From NCBI GenBank assembly GCA_030618945.1, contig JAUXCI010000132.1, positions 1 through 6,831 on the forward strand: a DNA stretch of 6,831 nucleotides. The letters are read 5' to 3'. The position numbers and the translations under genes are program-made. Shown here one piece after another: positions 1 to 6,376 of the stretch; the first letter of the stretch is position 1; the number at the start of each line of letters is the position of its first letter. This DNA is from Flavobacteriaceae bacterium (lineage in GTDB: Bacteria > Bacteroidota > Bacteroidia > Flavobacteriales > Flavobacteriaceae). Under the pieces are notes generated by a model, which was not told the DNA's origin, did no database searches, and saw only the letters and a program-made list of their open reading frames with translations.

Positions 1-624
1 AATACTGAGGACACCTTGGAAAAGTCCGTATAGAAAATTCTGTATTTTTTTTACGAATGGGTTTTCAGACTTTTTCAGAAGCATAAAAAACCCAAGGCCC
101 AGAATTCCTAATCCTACGAGAATGTATATAGTGTAATTGTTATTTGATGAATCATCTGAAAATAAATAGGAGGAGAGCAATTCGGTCTGGAAAAAGAAAG
201 CCAGCGCAATAATACCCAATAGCATGATCACATCGGCTACGCGTTCTGAAACAATGGTTCCAAAGGCCTTCTCAAAAGGAACGTGCTCATATTTGGAAAT
301 AGTCGTAGCCCTGGCGAATTCACCGGCTCTTGGCACAATTAAATTTACCAGGTATGCCACTAAAACGGCCATAATATTATTGGCAAATCTTGGTTTGTAA
401 CCCAAAGGGTCTAATAAGAATTGCCAACGATAGGCACGTGATAAATGACTCAAGATTCCAAGAAGCAGTGAAAAACCCACCCACCAATAATTAGCAGTTT
501 TAAAGGAAGTTTGAATAGCTTCAATGTCATTTGGTTTCAATTTAGAAAGTGAGAACCAAATTAGAAAAACCCCTAAGGCAATAGGGAGTATCGTAAAAGT
601 GATCTTTTTAAAACTTATTTTCAA
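1..624 (-). CDS. YbhN/UPF0104-type lysylphosphatidylglycerol synthase transmembrane (flippase-like) protein, 3' end cut by the window
   Basis: The open frame enters from 624 and is still open at base 1, giving 208 residues of a protein family usually about 320-350 long, so the C-terminal third or so is missing. It begins MKISFKKITFTILPIAL and has about five hydrophobic segments in the visible part (roughly residues 8-26, 47-62, 85-99, 129-146, 163-183). The signature VPRAGEFARATT (97-108) followed by PFEKAFGTIVSERVADVIML-like sequence is characteristic of the LPG_synthase_TM (UPF0104) family of inner-membrane proteins, implicated in lipid or isoprenoid-linked substrate movement; the substrate here is unknown. 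No in-frame ATG or GTG exists near the N-terminus. The best start is TTG at 622-624, one codon after the TAG stop of panD and in the same frame, so translational coupling to panD is likely. The family call is firm; the exact start and function are not. Confidence 0.85.
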   Translation of the reverse strand, partial: MKISFKKITFTILPIALGVFLIWFSLSKLKPNDIEAIQTSFKTANYWWVGFSLLLGILSHLSRAYRWQFLLDPLGYKPRFANNIMAVLVAYLVNLIVPRAGEFARATTISKYEHVPFEKAFGTIVSERVADVIMLLGIIALAFFFQTELLSSYLFSDDSSNNNYTIYILVGLGILGLGFFMLLKKSENPFVKKIQNFLYGLFQGVLSI

Positions 625-627
625 AAA

Positions 628-978
628 CTATGTCAATGAATTATCTTTTTCGTTTGGGAATACAATTGCGGGCTTAAATGCCTTGGCTTCTTCAAAATCC
701 ATCGAAGCAAAGGCGATGATAATAATAATATCATCTTTAGCTACTCTTCTGGCAGCAGGGCCATTAAGCACAATATCACCACTTTTTCTTTCCCCTCTTA
801 TGGCATATGTTATAAATCTTTCTCCATTGTTAATATTAACAATATGAACCTTTTCTCCTTCAATTATATTAGCAGCATCCATAAGATCTTCATCTATAGT
901 GATACTTCCAATATAGTTTAAATCAGATCCCGTAATTCTAACGCGATGTAATTTTGACTTTACAACTTCAATATTCAT
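628..978 (-). CDS. panD: Aspartate 1-decarboxylase (pyruvoyl-dependent), proenzyme
   Basis: The 116-residue protein decarboxylates L-aspartate to beta-alanine, the amine half of pantothenate, in the cytosol. PanD is made as an inactive pi-protein that self-cleaves between Gly24 and Ser25, turning Ser25 into the pyruvoyl cofactor. That site is present at exactly these positions (YIGSITID). Other active-site residues known from the E. coli enzyme also align without gaps: Lys9, Arg54, Thr57 and Tyr58 (ERFITYAI), and Asn72-Gly73 (NGPAAR, with Pro at 74). The length is slightly shorter than E. coli (126) because the C-terminal tail is shorter. The start is ATG at 976-978, 35 bases after panC, with a promoter-like box in that gap. 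A run of five isoleucines (DDIIIIIAF) is encoded by a short ATT-rich stretch and lies in a core beta strand. It appears intact and functional. Confidence 0.97.
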   Translation of the reverse strand: MNIEVVKSKLHRVRITGSDLNYIGSITIDEDLMDAANIIEGEKVHIVNINNGERFITYAIRGERKSGDIVLNGPAARRVAKDDIIIIIAFASMDFEEAKAFKPAIVFPNEKDNSLT

Positions 979-1004
979 TAATTTGCTTATAAATTTTAAC
1001 GGTG

Positions 1005-1012
1005 CAAAGTTA
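1005..1012 (-). promoter_or_regulatory. Candidate internal promoter (-7 box) for panD
   Basis: On the minus strand the bases read TAACTTTG followed by CA, a full match to the Bacteroidota primary-sigma -7 element TAnnTTTG. The box ends 27 bases before the panD ATG, a spacing close to those of the panC and starch-synthase-like boxes (31 and 25). It lies immediately after the panC stop codon (TAA at 1014-1016). No convincing -33 TTG is visible, so this is a candidate only. It would allow panD and the flippase gene to be expressed apart from panC. Confidence 0.45.
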
Positions 1013-1013
1013 A

Positions 1014-1856
1014 TTAATTTAGAGCTATGTTATCTATTAATCTTACCTGCCCAGCAAAAACCGCAATAAAAGCCTGATATTTTTTGTTTGGTTTAATTTC
1101 ATTAGAAGAGATAAGCACCTCTGTATCAGCTATTTCAAAATATTCTAATTCCAATTCTTTGTTTTGAATGAACTCATTTTTAACAAAATTTTTAATTGAT
1201 ACAAGGTCCTGATTTTGAAATAGTTTCTTGCTTTTTAAAAGTGTCCGATAAATTTCGGGAGCTGCAGTTCTTTGCTCAGCTGTCAATCTTACATTTCTTG
1301 AGCTCATGGCCAGGCCGTCTTTCTCTCTGAAAATTTCGCAAGGAACGATCTCTATAGGAAGCTTTTCCTGGGCAACCATTTTTTTAATAATCAGAAGTTG
1401 TTGAAAATCTTTTTCTCCAAAATAAGCTTTATCAGGATTAGTGATTAAAAAAAGTTTTTTAACGATGGTGGCAACTCCATTAAAATGATTAGTTCTGAAT
1501 TTCCCTTCCATGACCTCGTCGAGTCCCTCAAAATCAAAGTTTTCAGTATTTGGATCTTGTTGATAAACTTCTTTAACCGATGGGGTAAAAACAAAGTCAC
1601 ATTGTAAAAGTTCTAATGCCTTGAGATCCGGAATTAAAGTATTTGGGTAATTTATAAGATCTTCTTTATTATTAAATTGGGTTGGGTTGACAAAGATGCT
1701 TACAACTACAAAATCATTCTCTTTTTTGGCCCTTCTAACGATAGATAGGTGGCCTTCGTGCAGAGCGCCCATAGTAGGAACCAGCCCCACTGATTTTCCC
1801 TGACCAATACTGGATAATTTTTGCTGAAGAGATTTTACGGTTTTAAAAACCTCCAT
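1014..1856 (-). CDS. panC: Pantothenate synthetase (pantoate--beta-alanine ligase)
   Basis: This 280-residue cytosolic enzyme joins pantoate and beta-alanine using ATP, via a pantoyl-adenylate, to make pantothenate. Family motifs occur in order: [10 protein letters not shown] at about 27-36 (nucleotide-binding HxGH), SIFVNPTQF at 53-61 (pantoate pocket), [12 protein letters not shown] at about 121-132, GEKDFQQ at 147-153 and MSSRN at 184-188 (KMSKS-like loop). The length matches E. coli PanC (283). The open frame extends upstream to a TTG at 1887-1889, which would add 11 residues. I prefer ATG at 1854-1856 because it places the VPTMG motif where the family has it, and because the TTG lies inside the panC -7 promoter box and so would probably not be transcribed. 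It is followed by panD, whose product supplies its beta-alanine substrate. It diverges from the starch-synthase-like gene. Confidence 0.97.
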   Translation of the reverse strand: MEVFKTVKSLQQKLSSIGQGKSVGLVPTMGALHEGHLSIVRRAKKENDFVVVSIFVNPTQFNNKEDLINYPNTLIPDLKALELLQCDFVFTPSVKEVYQQDPNTENFDFEGLDEVMEGKFRTNHFNGVATIVKKLFLITNPDKAYFGEKDFQQLLIIKKMVAQEKLPIEIVPCEIFREKDGLAMSSRNVRLTAEQRTAAPEIYRTLLKSKKLFQNQDLVSIKNFVKNEFIQNKELELEYFEIADTEVLISSNEIKPNKKYQAFIAVFAGQVRLIDNIALN

Positions 1857-1886
1857 ACTGCTGTTAAATATTGTTAATTGAACCCT

Positions 1887-1894
1887 CAAACTTA
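1887..1894 (-). promoter_or_regulatory. Candidate panC promoter (-7 box)
   Basis: The minus strand reads TAAGTTTG, a full match to the Bacteroidota -7 consensus TAnnTTTG, ending 31 bases before the chosen panC ATG. A transcript starting a few bases downstream would have a leader of about 20-25 bases. No clear -33 TTG is seen at the expected distance (around 1913-1920), where the sequence is AT-rich. The box overlaps the alternative TTG start, which argues for the shorter PanC. Confidence 0.5.
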
Positions 1895-1895
1895 A

Positions 1896-1906
1896 GATTT
1901 TAAATC
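1896..1906. promoter_or_regulatory. Palindrome GATTT-T-AAATC between divergent promoters, possible operator
   Basis: This is a perfect 5+1+5 palindrome in the 32-base spacer between the panC and starch-synthase-like -7 boxes. It abuts the panC box and sits about where the -33 contact of the plus-strand promoter would fall, so a protein bound here could affect both directions. It is short and AT-rich, so chance is a real alternative, and no regulator gene is adjacent. Confidence 0.2.
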
Positions 1907-1926
1907 GAATTTCCCATATTATTTCG

Positions 1927-1934
1927 TAATTTTG
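1927..1934 (+). promoter_or_regulatory. Candidate promoter (-7 box) for the starch-synthase-like / DUF4270 transcript
   Basis: TAATTTTG, followed by CA, matches the Bacteroidota -7 consensus TAnnTTTG and ends 25 bases before the ATG at 1959, implying a leader of about 20 bases. No good -33 TTG is seen around 1901-1908. This is the only consensus-type box I found for the plus-strand pair, so the downstream DUF4270 gene probably depends on it as well. Confidence 0.5.
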
Positions 1935-1958
1935 CAGCGATCCAAAAAAGTATGATAA

Positions 1959-2768
1959 ATGAAAGATAAGAGAATCCTTTATATTTCGTCAGAATTAACC
2001 CCCTATTTACCTGAGAATGAAGTGTCAAAAATGGCATTTGAGGTTCCAAAGGAAATGCACCATCAAGGCGCTCAAATTAGGATGTTTATGCCGAGATTTG
2101 GAGTGATTAATGAAAGAAGACATCAGCTTCATGAAGTGATTAGGTTGTCAGGTATGAATTTGATTATCAATGACATGGATATGCCTTTGATCATTAAGGT
2201 CGCTTCAGTTCCAAAAGAAAGAATGCAGGTCTATTTTATAGATAATGATGAATATTTCAGAAGGAAAGCTGTTTTCACGGATGAAGAAGGAAAACTTTTT
2301 GCTGATAATGATGAAAGAGCCATTTTCTTTGCCAAAGGAGTTATTGAAACTGTTAAGAAATTGAATTGGTCTCCTGACATCATCCATATACATGGATGGA
2401 TGGCATCTTTGCTGCCTTTGTATATTAAGGAATATTATAAAAACGATCCTTTATTTGCCGATAGTAAGATTGTGACCTCGGCCTTTAATTATGGAACAAC
2501 GGGTATATTGGACAGAGAGGGATTGATTAATAAAATGAAATTCGATCAAATTCCGGTTGAAAAAATAGATTGTTTAAAAAGTAGTGATGAAGATTACTTT
2601 GTGAGAATAGCCATAGAAAATTCAGATGCTGTTATAGAAGGTGGCGAGAATTTGAGCGAAGAGGTTTCATCGGTAATTAAAGACCTTGATATTCCGGTTC
2701 TGGAATACCAGCCATTGGAAGGGTTTACAGATGCTTATTCCGACTTTTATCTCAATAAAGTTTTATAA
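1959..2768 (+). CDS. GT5 glycogen/starch synthase N-terminal-domain-only protein (probably not an active synthase)
   Basis: The 269-residue cytosolic protein resembles the N-terminal Rossmann domain of GT5 starch/glycogen synthases: a first beta strand RILYISSELTPYL (5-17), the stretch NERRHQLHEVIRLSG (51-65), VYFIDNDEYF (91-100), and HIHGWMASLLPLYI (143-156) matching the family's HAHDWHAGL region. Databases would call it glycogen synthase, but two things argue against that activity. The KxGGL motif that binds ADP-glucose is replaced by PENEV (18-22). The whole C-terminal GT-B domain is absent, since true GlgA has about 480 residues. I recall Bacteroides proteins beside panC with the same TPYLPE-type substitution and short length, so this is likely a family trait rather than a local truncation. 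The first in-frame ATG is used. DUF4270 follows after 28 bases, so cotranscription is likely. A scaffold, sensor or accessory role is possible but unknown. Confidence 0.88.
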   Translation: MKDKRILYISSELTPYLPENEVSKMAFEVPKEMHHQGAQIRMFMPRFGVINERRHQLHEVIRLSGMNLIINDMDMPLIIKVASVPKERMQVYFIDNDEYFRRKAVFTDEEGKLFADNDERAIFFAKGVIETVKKLNWSPDIIHIHGWMASLLPLYIKEYYKNDPLFADSKIVTSAFNYGTTGILDREGLINKMKFDQIPVEKIDCLKSSDEDYFVRIAIENSDAVIEGGENLSEEVSSVIKDLDIPVLEYQPLEGFTDAYSDFYLNKVL

Positions 2769-2796
2769 AAAGATAGCTAAAAAATCAAAATTATTT

Positions 2797-4413
2797 ATGT
2801 CATCTAAAAGAACAACCATTTTTAGAAATGTTGGTTTAGGATTTGTATTGTTGCTCGGAATTTTTTCTTGTGAACGAGATTTGGAAGACATTGCAGTAGA
2901 TCTAGCCGGGCAAAGACCTTTTGATGTTGGTGATTCCATTTTCGAGATCATTGCTTATCACAATAACATTGACTCCTCAAGAATAGATAATAATAAACCG
3001 CAAAAAGTGCCTTTATACCTGCTGGGTGTAAATAGCAATTCTACTTTTGGAAGCCTGAATAGTGACCTTATCACTCAAGTATATTTACCTCTTTTGGGAG
3101 TAGATTTTGGGGATAACCCAATTATTGACAGGGTGGTTCTTGATATTCCTTACTTTGCAACAAGAGATGGGTTTCAGGCAGCCACTGACCCGGATACCGG
3201 TAAACCTATTTTCGATGAGAGTGGTGATACTATTCAAGTGCCAAATTTTATACTGGATTCTATCTTCGGTAAAAAGGATTTGGCTTATAATATTTCGGTC
3301 TCTGAATTGGGAACCTTTTTAAATACCCTTGATCCTGATGATGCCACCCAATATCAGGAGTATTATTCTGATAAAGAGTATACAAAAAAGGATCAGTTAA
3401 GTAATGACTTGTTTACACCAAACAGAAACGATACAGTTTTATATGTTGAAAGACGATTTTTGGATGATGACCCCAGTACGGTAGATGATATAGATACGAT
3501 CAAAAGACTAAATTCAGTACCTACCATAAAATTTGATCTTGATAAACCGTTCTTCAGAGAGCGTTTTATTAATCACGAAAATTCATCAGACTTTGACAGT
3601 AATGATAATTTTGTAAGATATTTTAGAGGCTTGTACATTGATGCCGAAGGTTTTGATGGATCCTTGATGAATCTTCCAACTGCCCCGGGAACAATGACCA
3701 TTTATTATACAAATGAAGAGATTGTTGATGAAGAAGCAGACGAAGATTTAAATTATAATGGGATAACAGGCGAATCGGATGTTCTGGCTAATGTTAAACA
3801 AACCATGACCTTTGGATTTGGACATGTTAGAACTGGAGTATATGATAGAGAATACGCAGGATCAGCGATTGCACCTTTACTTTTGAATCCGGATTATGAA
3901 AATGGGGAGACCAAACTTTATGTACAGGGAGCTGCCGGATCAGAGGTTATCATTGAATTATTTGACCAGGAGACCCTTAACTATTTACGACAAGAAAACT
4001 TTTTGATCAATGAGGCCAACTTGGTTTTTTATATTGATGGAGATCAGGGTGACTTACCTGATCGATTGTTTTTGTACAAATATGATTACCATTCACTAAT
4101 AAGAGATTATTATAATACCCAGCTTGGGCAAGAAATGTTTGGTGGAACACTTGAATATGACAGTGATGGAAACCCGGAAAAATATAAATTCAGAATAACT
4201 GATTATATATCAAAAGTACTTAATCCATCAAATCCCATAGTATCATCTAAGCTTGCCTTAAAGAATTTTGTTAGTACTGATAATCTCGATTTGTCAACTT
4301 TTGATACCATAGTTCAAGATTGGAATTGGATTCCTAAAGGTGTCGTTTTACATGGAAATAGACCAAAAGTGGACGATAAAAGGTTAAAATTGCAAATATA
4401 TTATTCCAAATAA
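2797..4413 (+). CDS. DUF4270 family lipoprotein, probably outer-membrane/surface anchored
   Basis: This 538-residue protein has no known function. It starts with a basic N-terminus (MSSKRTTIFR), a hydrophobic core (GLGFVLLLG) and the lipobox GIFSC, so Cys25 should be lipidated by signal peptidase II processing. The next residues (ERDLED) are acidic, which in flavobacteria resembles the lipoprotein export signal that directs proteins to the cell surface. The segment LLGVNSNSTFGSLNSDLITQ (about 75-95) and the RLKLQIYYSK C-terminus fit DUF4270. The body is rich in Asp, Asn and aromatics and carries an EF-hand-like loop at 317-328 (DLNYNGITGESD), plus D-x-D stretches at 131-140 and 455-459. The frame is open upstream to 2686, but that extension overlaps the previous gene and would bury the signal peptide, so ATG at 2797 is chosen. 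It lies 28 bases after the starch-synthase-like gene and ends before a hairpin terminator. Confidence 0.88.
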   Translation: MSSKRTTIFRNVGLGFVLLLGIFSCERDLEDIAVDLAGQRPFDVGDSIFEIIAYHNNIDSSRIDNNKPQKVPLYLLGVNSNSTFGSLNSDLITQVYLPLLGVDFGDNPIIDRVVLDIPYFATRDGFQAATDPDTGKPIFDESGDTIQVPNFILDSIFGKKDLAYNISVSELGTFLNTLDPDDATQYQEYYSDKEYTKKDQLSNDLFTPNRNDTVLYVERRFLDDDPSTVDDIDTIKRLNSVPTIKFDLDKPFFRERFINHENSSDFDSNDNFVRYFRGLYIDAEGFDGSLMNLPTAPGTMTIYYTNEEIVDEEADEDLNYNGITGESDVLANVKQTMTFGFGHVRTGVYDREYAGSAIAPLLLNPDYENGETKLYVQGAAGSEVIIELFDQETLNYLRQENFLINEANLVFYIDGDQGDLPDRLFLYKYDYHSLIRDYYNTQLGQEMFGGTLEYDSDGNPEKYKFRITDYISKVLNPSNPIVSSKLALKNFVSTDNLDLSTFDTIVQDWNWIPKGVVLHGNRPKVDDKRLKLQIYYSK

Positions 4414-4435
4414 AAGCTTAACTTTCGACAAAATT

Positions 4436-4491
4436 AAGGTCCTGATAATTTATAGGTTTTCTCAGCCAATACACTAAATTATCAGGATTTT
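4436..4491 (+). terminator. Hairpin terminator after DUF4270 (13-bp perfect inverted repeat)
   Basis: TCCTGATAATTTA (4440-4452) and TAAATTATCAGGA (4475-4487) are perfect inverted copies with a 22-base loop. Two G-U pairs and two A-U pairs extend the stem to 17 pairs, and TTTT (4488-4491) closes the 3' side. It begins 22 bases past the DUF4270 stop, consistent with an intrinsic terminator separating that transcript from glmS. The stem is AT-rich and the loop long, so an operator or leader-structure role is an alternative. Confidence 0.65.
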
Positions 4492-4497
4492 CGTTTG
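4490..4497 (+). promoter_or_regulatory. Weak candidate glmS promoter (-7 box)
   Basis: TTCGTTTG matches the TAnnTTTG consensus at all but the second position and ends 26 bases before the glmS ATG, the same spacing as the better boxes upstream of the other genes here. It overlaps the T-tract of the hairpin, so a -33 contact would fall inside the hairpin loop and 3' arm. No clear -33 TTG is present. Another near match (TAGGTTTT, 4453-4460) is less well placed. Confidence 0.3.
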
Positions 4498-4522
4498 GTT
4501 TAATATTTAAATACTCAAATAA

Positions 4523-6376
4523 ATGTGTGGAATAACAGGATATATTGGTTATCGTGATGCTTATCCGATAATTATGAACGGACTGAAAAGATTAGAATAC
4601 AGGGGATATGACAGTTCCGGTGTCATGCTATTTGACGGAAAAAATATCAATTTATCAAAAACTAAAGGCAAAGTCTCAAGCCTCGAAGAAAAAGTTAGTC
4701 AGGAAATTTCAACAGAAGGATCTATAGGTGTGGGCCATACCAGGTGGGCCACTCATGGAATTCCCAATGATGTAAACTCTCATCCTCATATGTCACAATC
4801 TGGAAATTTGGTGATTGTACATAATGGAATCATAGAAAACTACGAAGCCTTAAAACAGGAATTAGTAAGTAGAGGATATGTTTTCCATAGTGATACGGAT
4901 ACCGAAGTCCTTATCAATCTGATAGAAGAAATCAAAACTCAAGAAGGTGTTAAACTTGGTCAAGCTGTTCAAATAGCCCTAAATCAAGTTATTGGAGCAT
5001 ATGCCATAGCTGTTTTTGACAGAGCTAAACCTGACGAAATGGTTGTTGCCAAATTGGGTAGCCCGATCGCCATAGGCGTTGGTGATAATTTTGAAGAATT
5101 CTTTGTTGCCTCAGATGCATCACCATTTATAGAGTACACCAAAAACGCCATTTATCTTGAAGACGAAGAGTTGGCGATCATTAAAAAAGGACGGAAAGTA
5201 AGGGTAAGAAAAATCAAAGATGATTCTGCCATTGATGCAAATATTCAGGAATTGCAGATGAATCTTGAACAAATTGAAAAAGGTGGCTATGAGCATTTCA
5301 TGCTGAAAGAGATTCATGAACAACCCAGAGCGATTATTGACACCTTAAGAGGAAGGTTGTTAGTTAATGAAGGCATCATAAAATTATCGGGGCTTGAAAA
5401 CAATATGAAAAGGTTTCTCAATGCAGAGCGAATTATCATTATTGCTTGTGGAACCTCATGGCATGCAGGATTAGTTGCTGAATATATATTTGAGGAATTC
5501 GTAAGAATTCCGGTAGAAGTTGAATACGCCTCTGAGTTCAGGTATAGAAATCCGGTAATTACCGAAAAAGATGTAGTTATTGCCATTTCTCAATCAGGAG
5601 AAACTGCCGATACTTTGGCCGCCATTAAATTGGCAAGATCAAAAGGAGCCTTTGTATTTGGACTTTGTAATGTGGTTGGTTCATCAATCGCAAGAGAAAA
5701 TGATTCAGGAGCTTATACCCATGCAGGACCGGAGATTGGTGTAGCGTCTACCAAGGCTTTTACTACCCAGATCACTGTTTTATTGCTTATGGCTTTAAGG
5801 TTGGCCAGGGCCAAAGGAACGATGTCTAGCGCTGACTATAGAATGCATTTGCAAGAGCTGGAATTAATTCCTCAGAAAGTGGAGGAGTTATTGAAAATTG
5901 ACGATCACATCAAGGAAATTGCCAAAGAATATTTGCTATCAACAAATTTTCTGTATTTAGGAAGAGGATATAATTTTCCGGTGGCATTGGAAGGGGCGTT
6001 GAAATTGAAAGAGATTTCATATATCCATGCCGAAGGTTATCCTGCAGCTGAAATGAAACATGGCCCCATTGCCTTAATTGATGACAGAATGCCGGTTGTT
6101 GTTATTGCCACCAGTAAAGGTCATTACGAAAAAGTAGTGAGTAATATCCAGGAAATCAAATCGAGGAAAGCTAAAATTATTGCCGTAGTTACCAAAGGAG
6201 ATACCTCGGTTAGGGCTATTGCCGATCACATCATAGAAATACCAGAAGTAGAAGAAGCATTTTCACCTTTGCTGACGACTATTCCTTTACAATTATTGTC
6301 ATATCATATTGCTGTAATGCGTAATTGTAATGTGGATCAACCGAGAAATTTAGCTAAATCCGTTACGGTGGAGTAG
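4523..6376 (+). CDS. glmS: Glutamine--fructose-6-phosphate aminotransferase (isomerizing)
   Basis: This cytosolic enzyme makes glucosamine-6-phosphate from fructose-6-phosphate and glutamine, the committed step toward UDP-GlcNAc for peptidoglycan and LPS. The 617 residues are full length (E. coli 608 after Met removal). The N-terminal glutaminase domain starts MCGITGYIG, with Cys2 as the nucleophile after Met removal, and holds RGYDSSG (28-34), HTRWATHG (72-79) and HNGIIEN (100-106). Two SIS domains follow, with ACGTSWHAG (308-316), SQSGETADT (356-364), PEIGVASTKAFTTQ (403-416) and KLKEISYIHAEGYPAAEMKHGP (about 494-515). The isomerase residues E488, H504 and K603 of E. coli correspond to E497, H513 and K612, all with the same offset of nine. 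It ends in the family's DQPRNLAKSVTVE. The leader is too short and the lineage wrong for the Firmicutes glmS ribozyme. It likely has its own promoter after the upstream hairpin. Confidence 0.98.
   Translation: MCGITGYIGYRDAYPIIMNGLKRLEYRGYDSSGVMLFDGKNINLSKTKGKVSSLEEKVSQEISTEGSIGVGHTRWATHGIPNDVNSHPHMSQSGNLVIVHNGIIENYEALKQELVSRGYVFHSDTDTEVLINLIEEIKTQEGVKLGQAVQIALNQVIGAYAIAVFDRAKPDEMVVAKLGSPIAIGVGDNFEEFFVASDASPFIEYTKNAIYLEDEELAIIKKGRKVRVRKIKDDSAIDANIQELQMNLEQIEKGGYEHFMLKEIHEQPRAIIDTLRGRLLVNEGIIKLSGLENNMKRFLNAERIIIIACGTSWHAGLVAEYIFEEFVRIPVEVEYASEFRYRNPVITEKDVVIAISQSGETADTLAAIKLARSKGAFVFGLCNVVGSSIARENDSGAYTHAGPEIGVASTKAFTTQITVLLLMALRLARAKGTMSSADYRMHLQELELIPQKVEELLKIDDHIKEIAKEYLLSTNFLYLGRGYNFPVALEGALKLKEISYIHAEGYPAAEMKHGPIALIDDRMPVVVIATSKGHYEKVVSNIQEIKSRKAKIIAVVTKGDTSVRAIADHIIEIPEVEEAFSPLLTTIPLQLLSYHIAVMRNCNVDQPRNLAKSVTVE

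Noticed and set aside
718..735. Short ATT-type triplet run in panD
   Set aside because: It encodes an isoleucine-rich core strand at the expected place in PanD; the frame is intact, so there is no sign of slippage or a functional repeat.
524..847. Plus-strand open frame of 107 codons across the flippase/panD region
   Set aside because: It lies antisense to two well-recognised genes, and its hydrophobic translation is the complement of their codons; no family resemblance.
1857..1889. TTG-started longer form of PanC
   Set aside because: The extra 11 residues have no family counterpart and the TTG overlaps the panC -7 box; the ATG at 1854-1856 fits better.
2686..2796. Upstream extension of the DUF4270 frame
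   Set aside because: It overlaps the end of the starch-synthase-like gene in another frame and would put 37 extra residues before a clear lipoprotein signal peptide.
3107..3322. 71-codon plus-strand frame inside DUF4270
   Set aside because: A shadow in another frame of a convincing gene, with no recognisable product.
4414..4522. A glmS ribozyme or riboswitch in the glmS leader
   Set aside because: The ribozyme is known from Firmicutes; here the leader downstream of the hairpin is only about 30 AT-rich bases, with no room for the multi-helix core.
5494..5511. Perfect inverted repeat GGAATTC-gtaa-GAATTCC
   Set aside because: It lies inside the first SIS domain of glmS in uninterrupted coding sequence, with no T-tract; most likely a coding coincidence.
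5120..5586. Two antisense open frames within glmS
   Set aside because: They lie opposite conserved glmS coding sequence and show no recognisable features.
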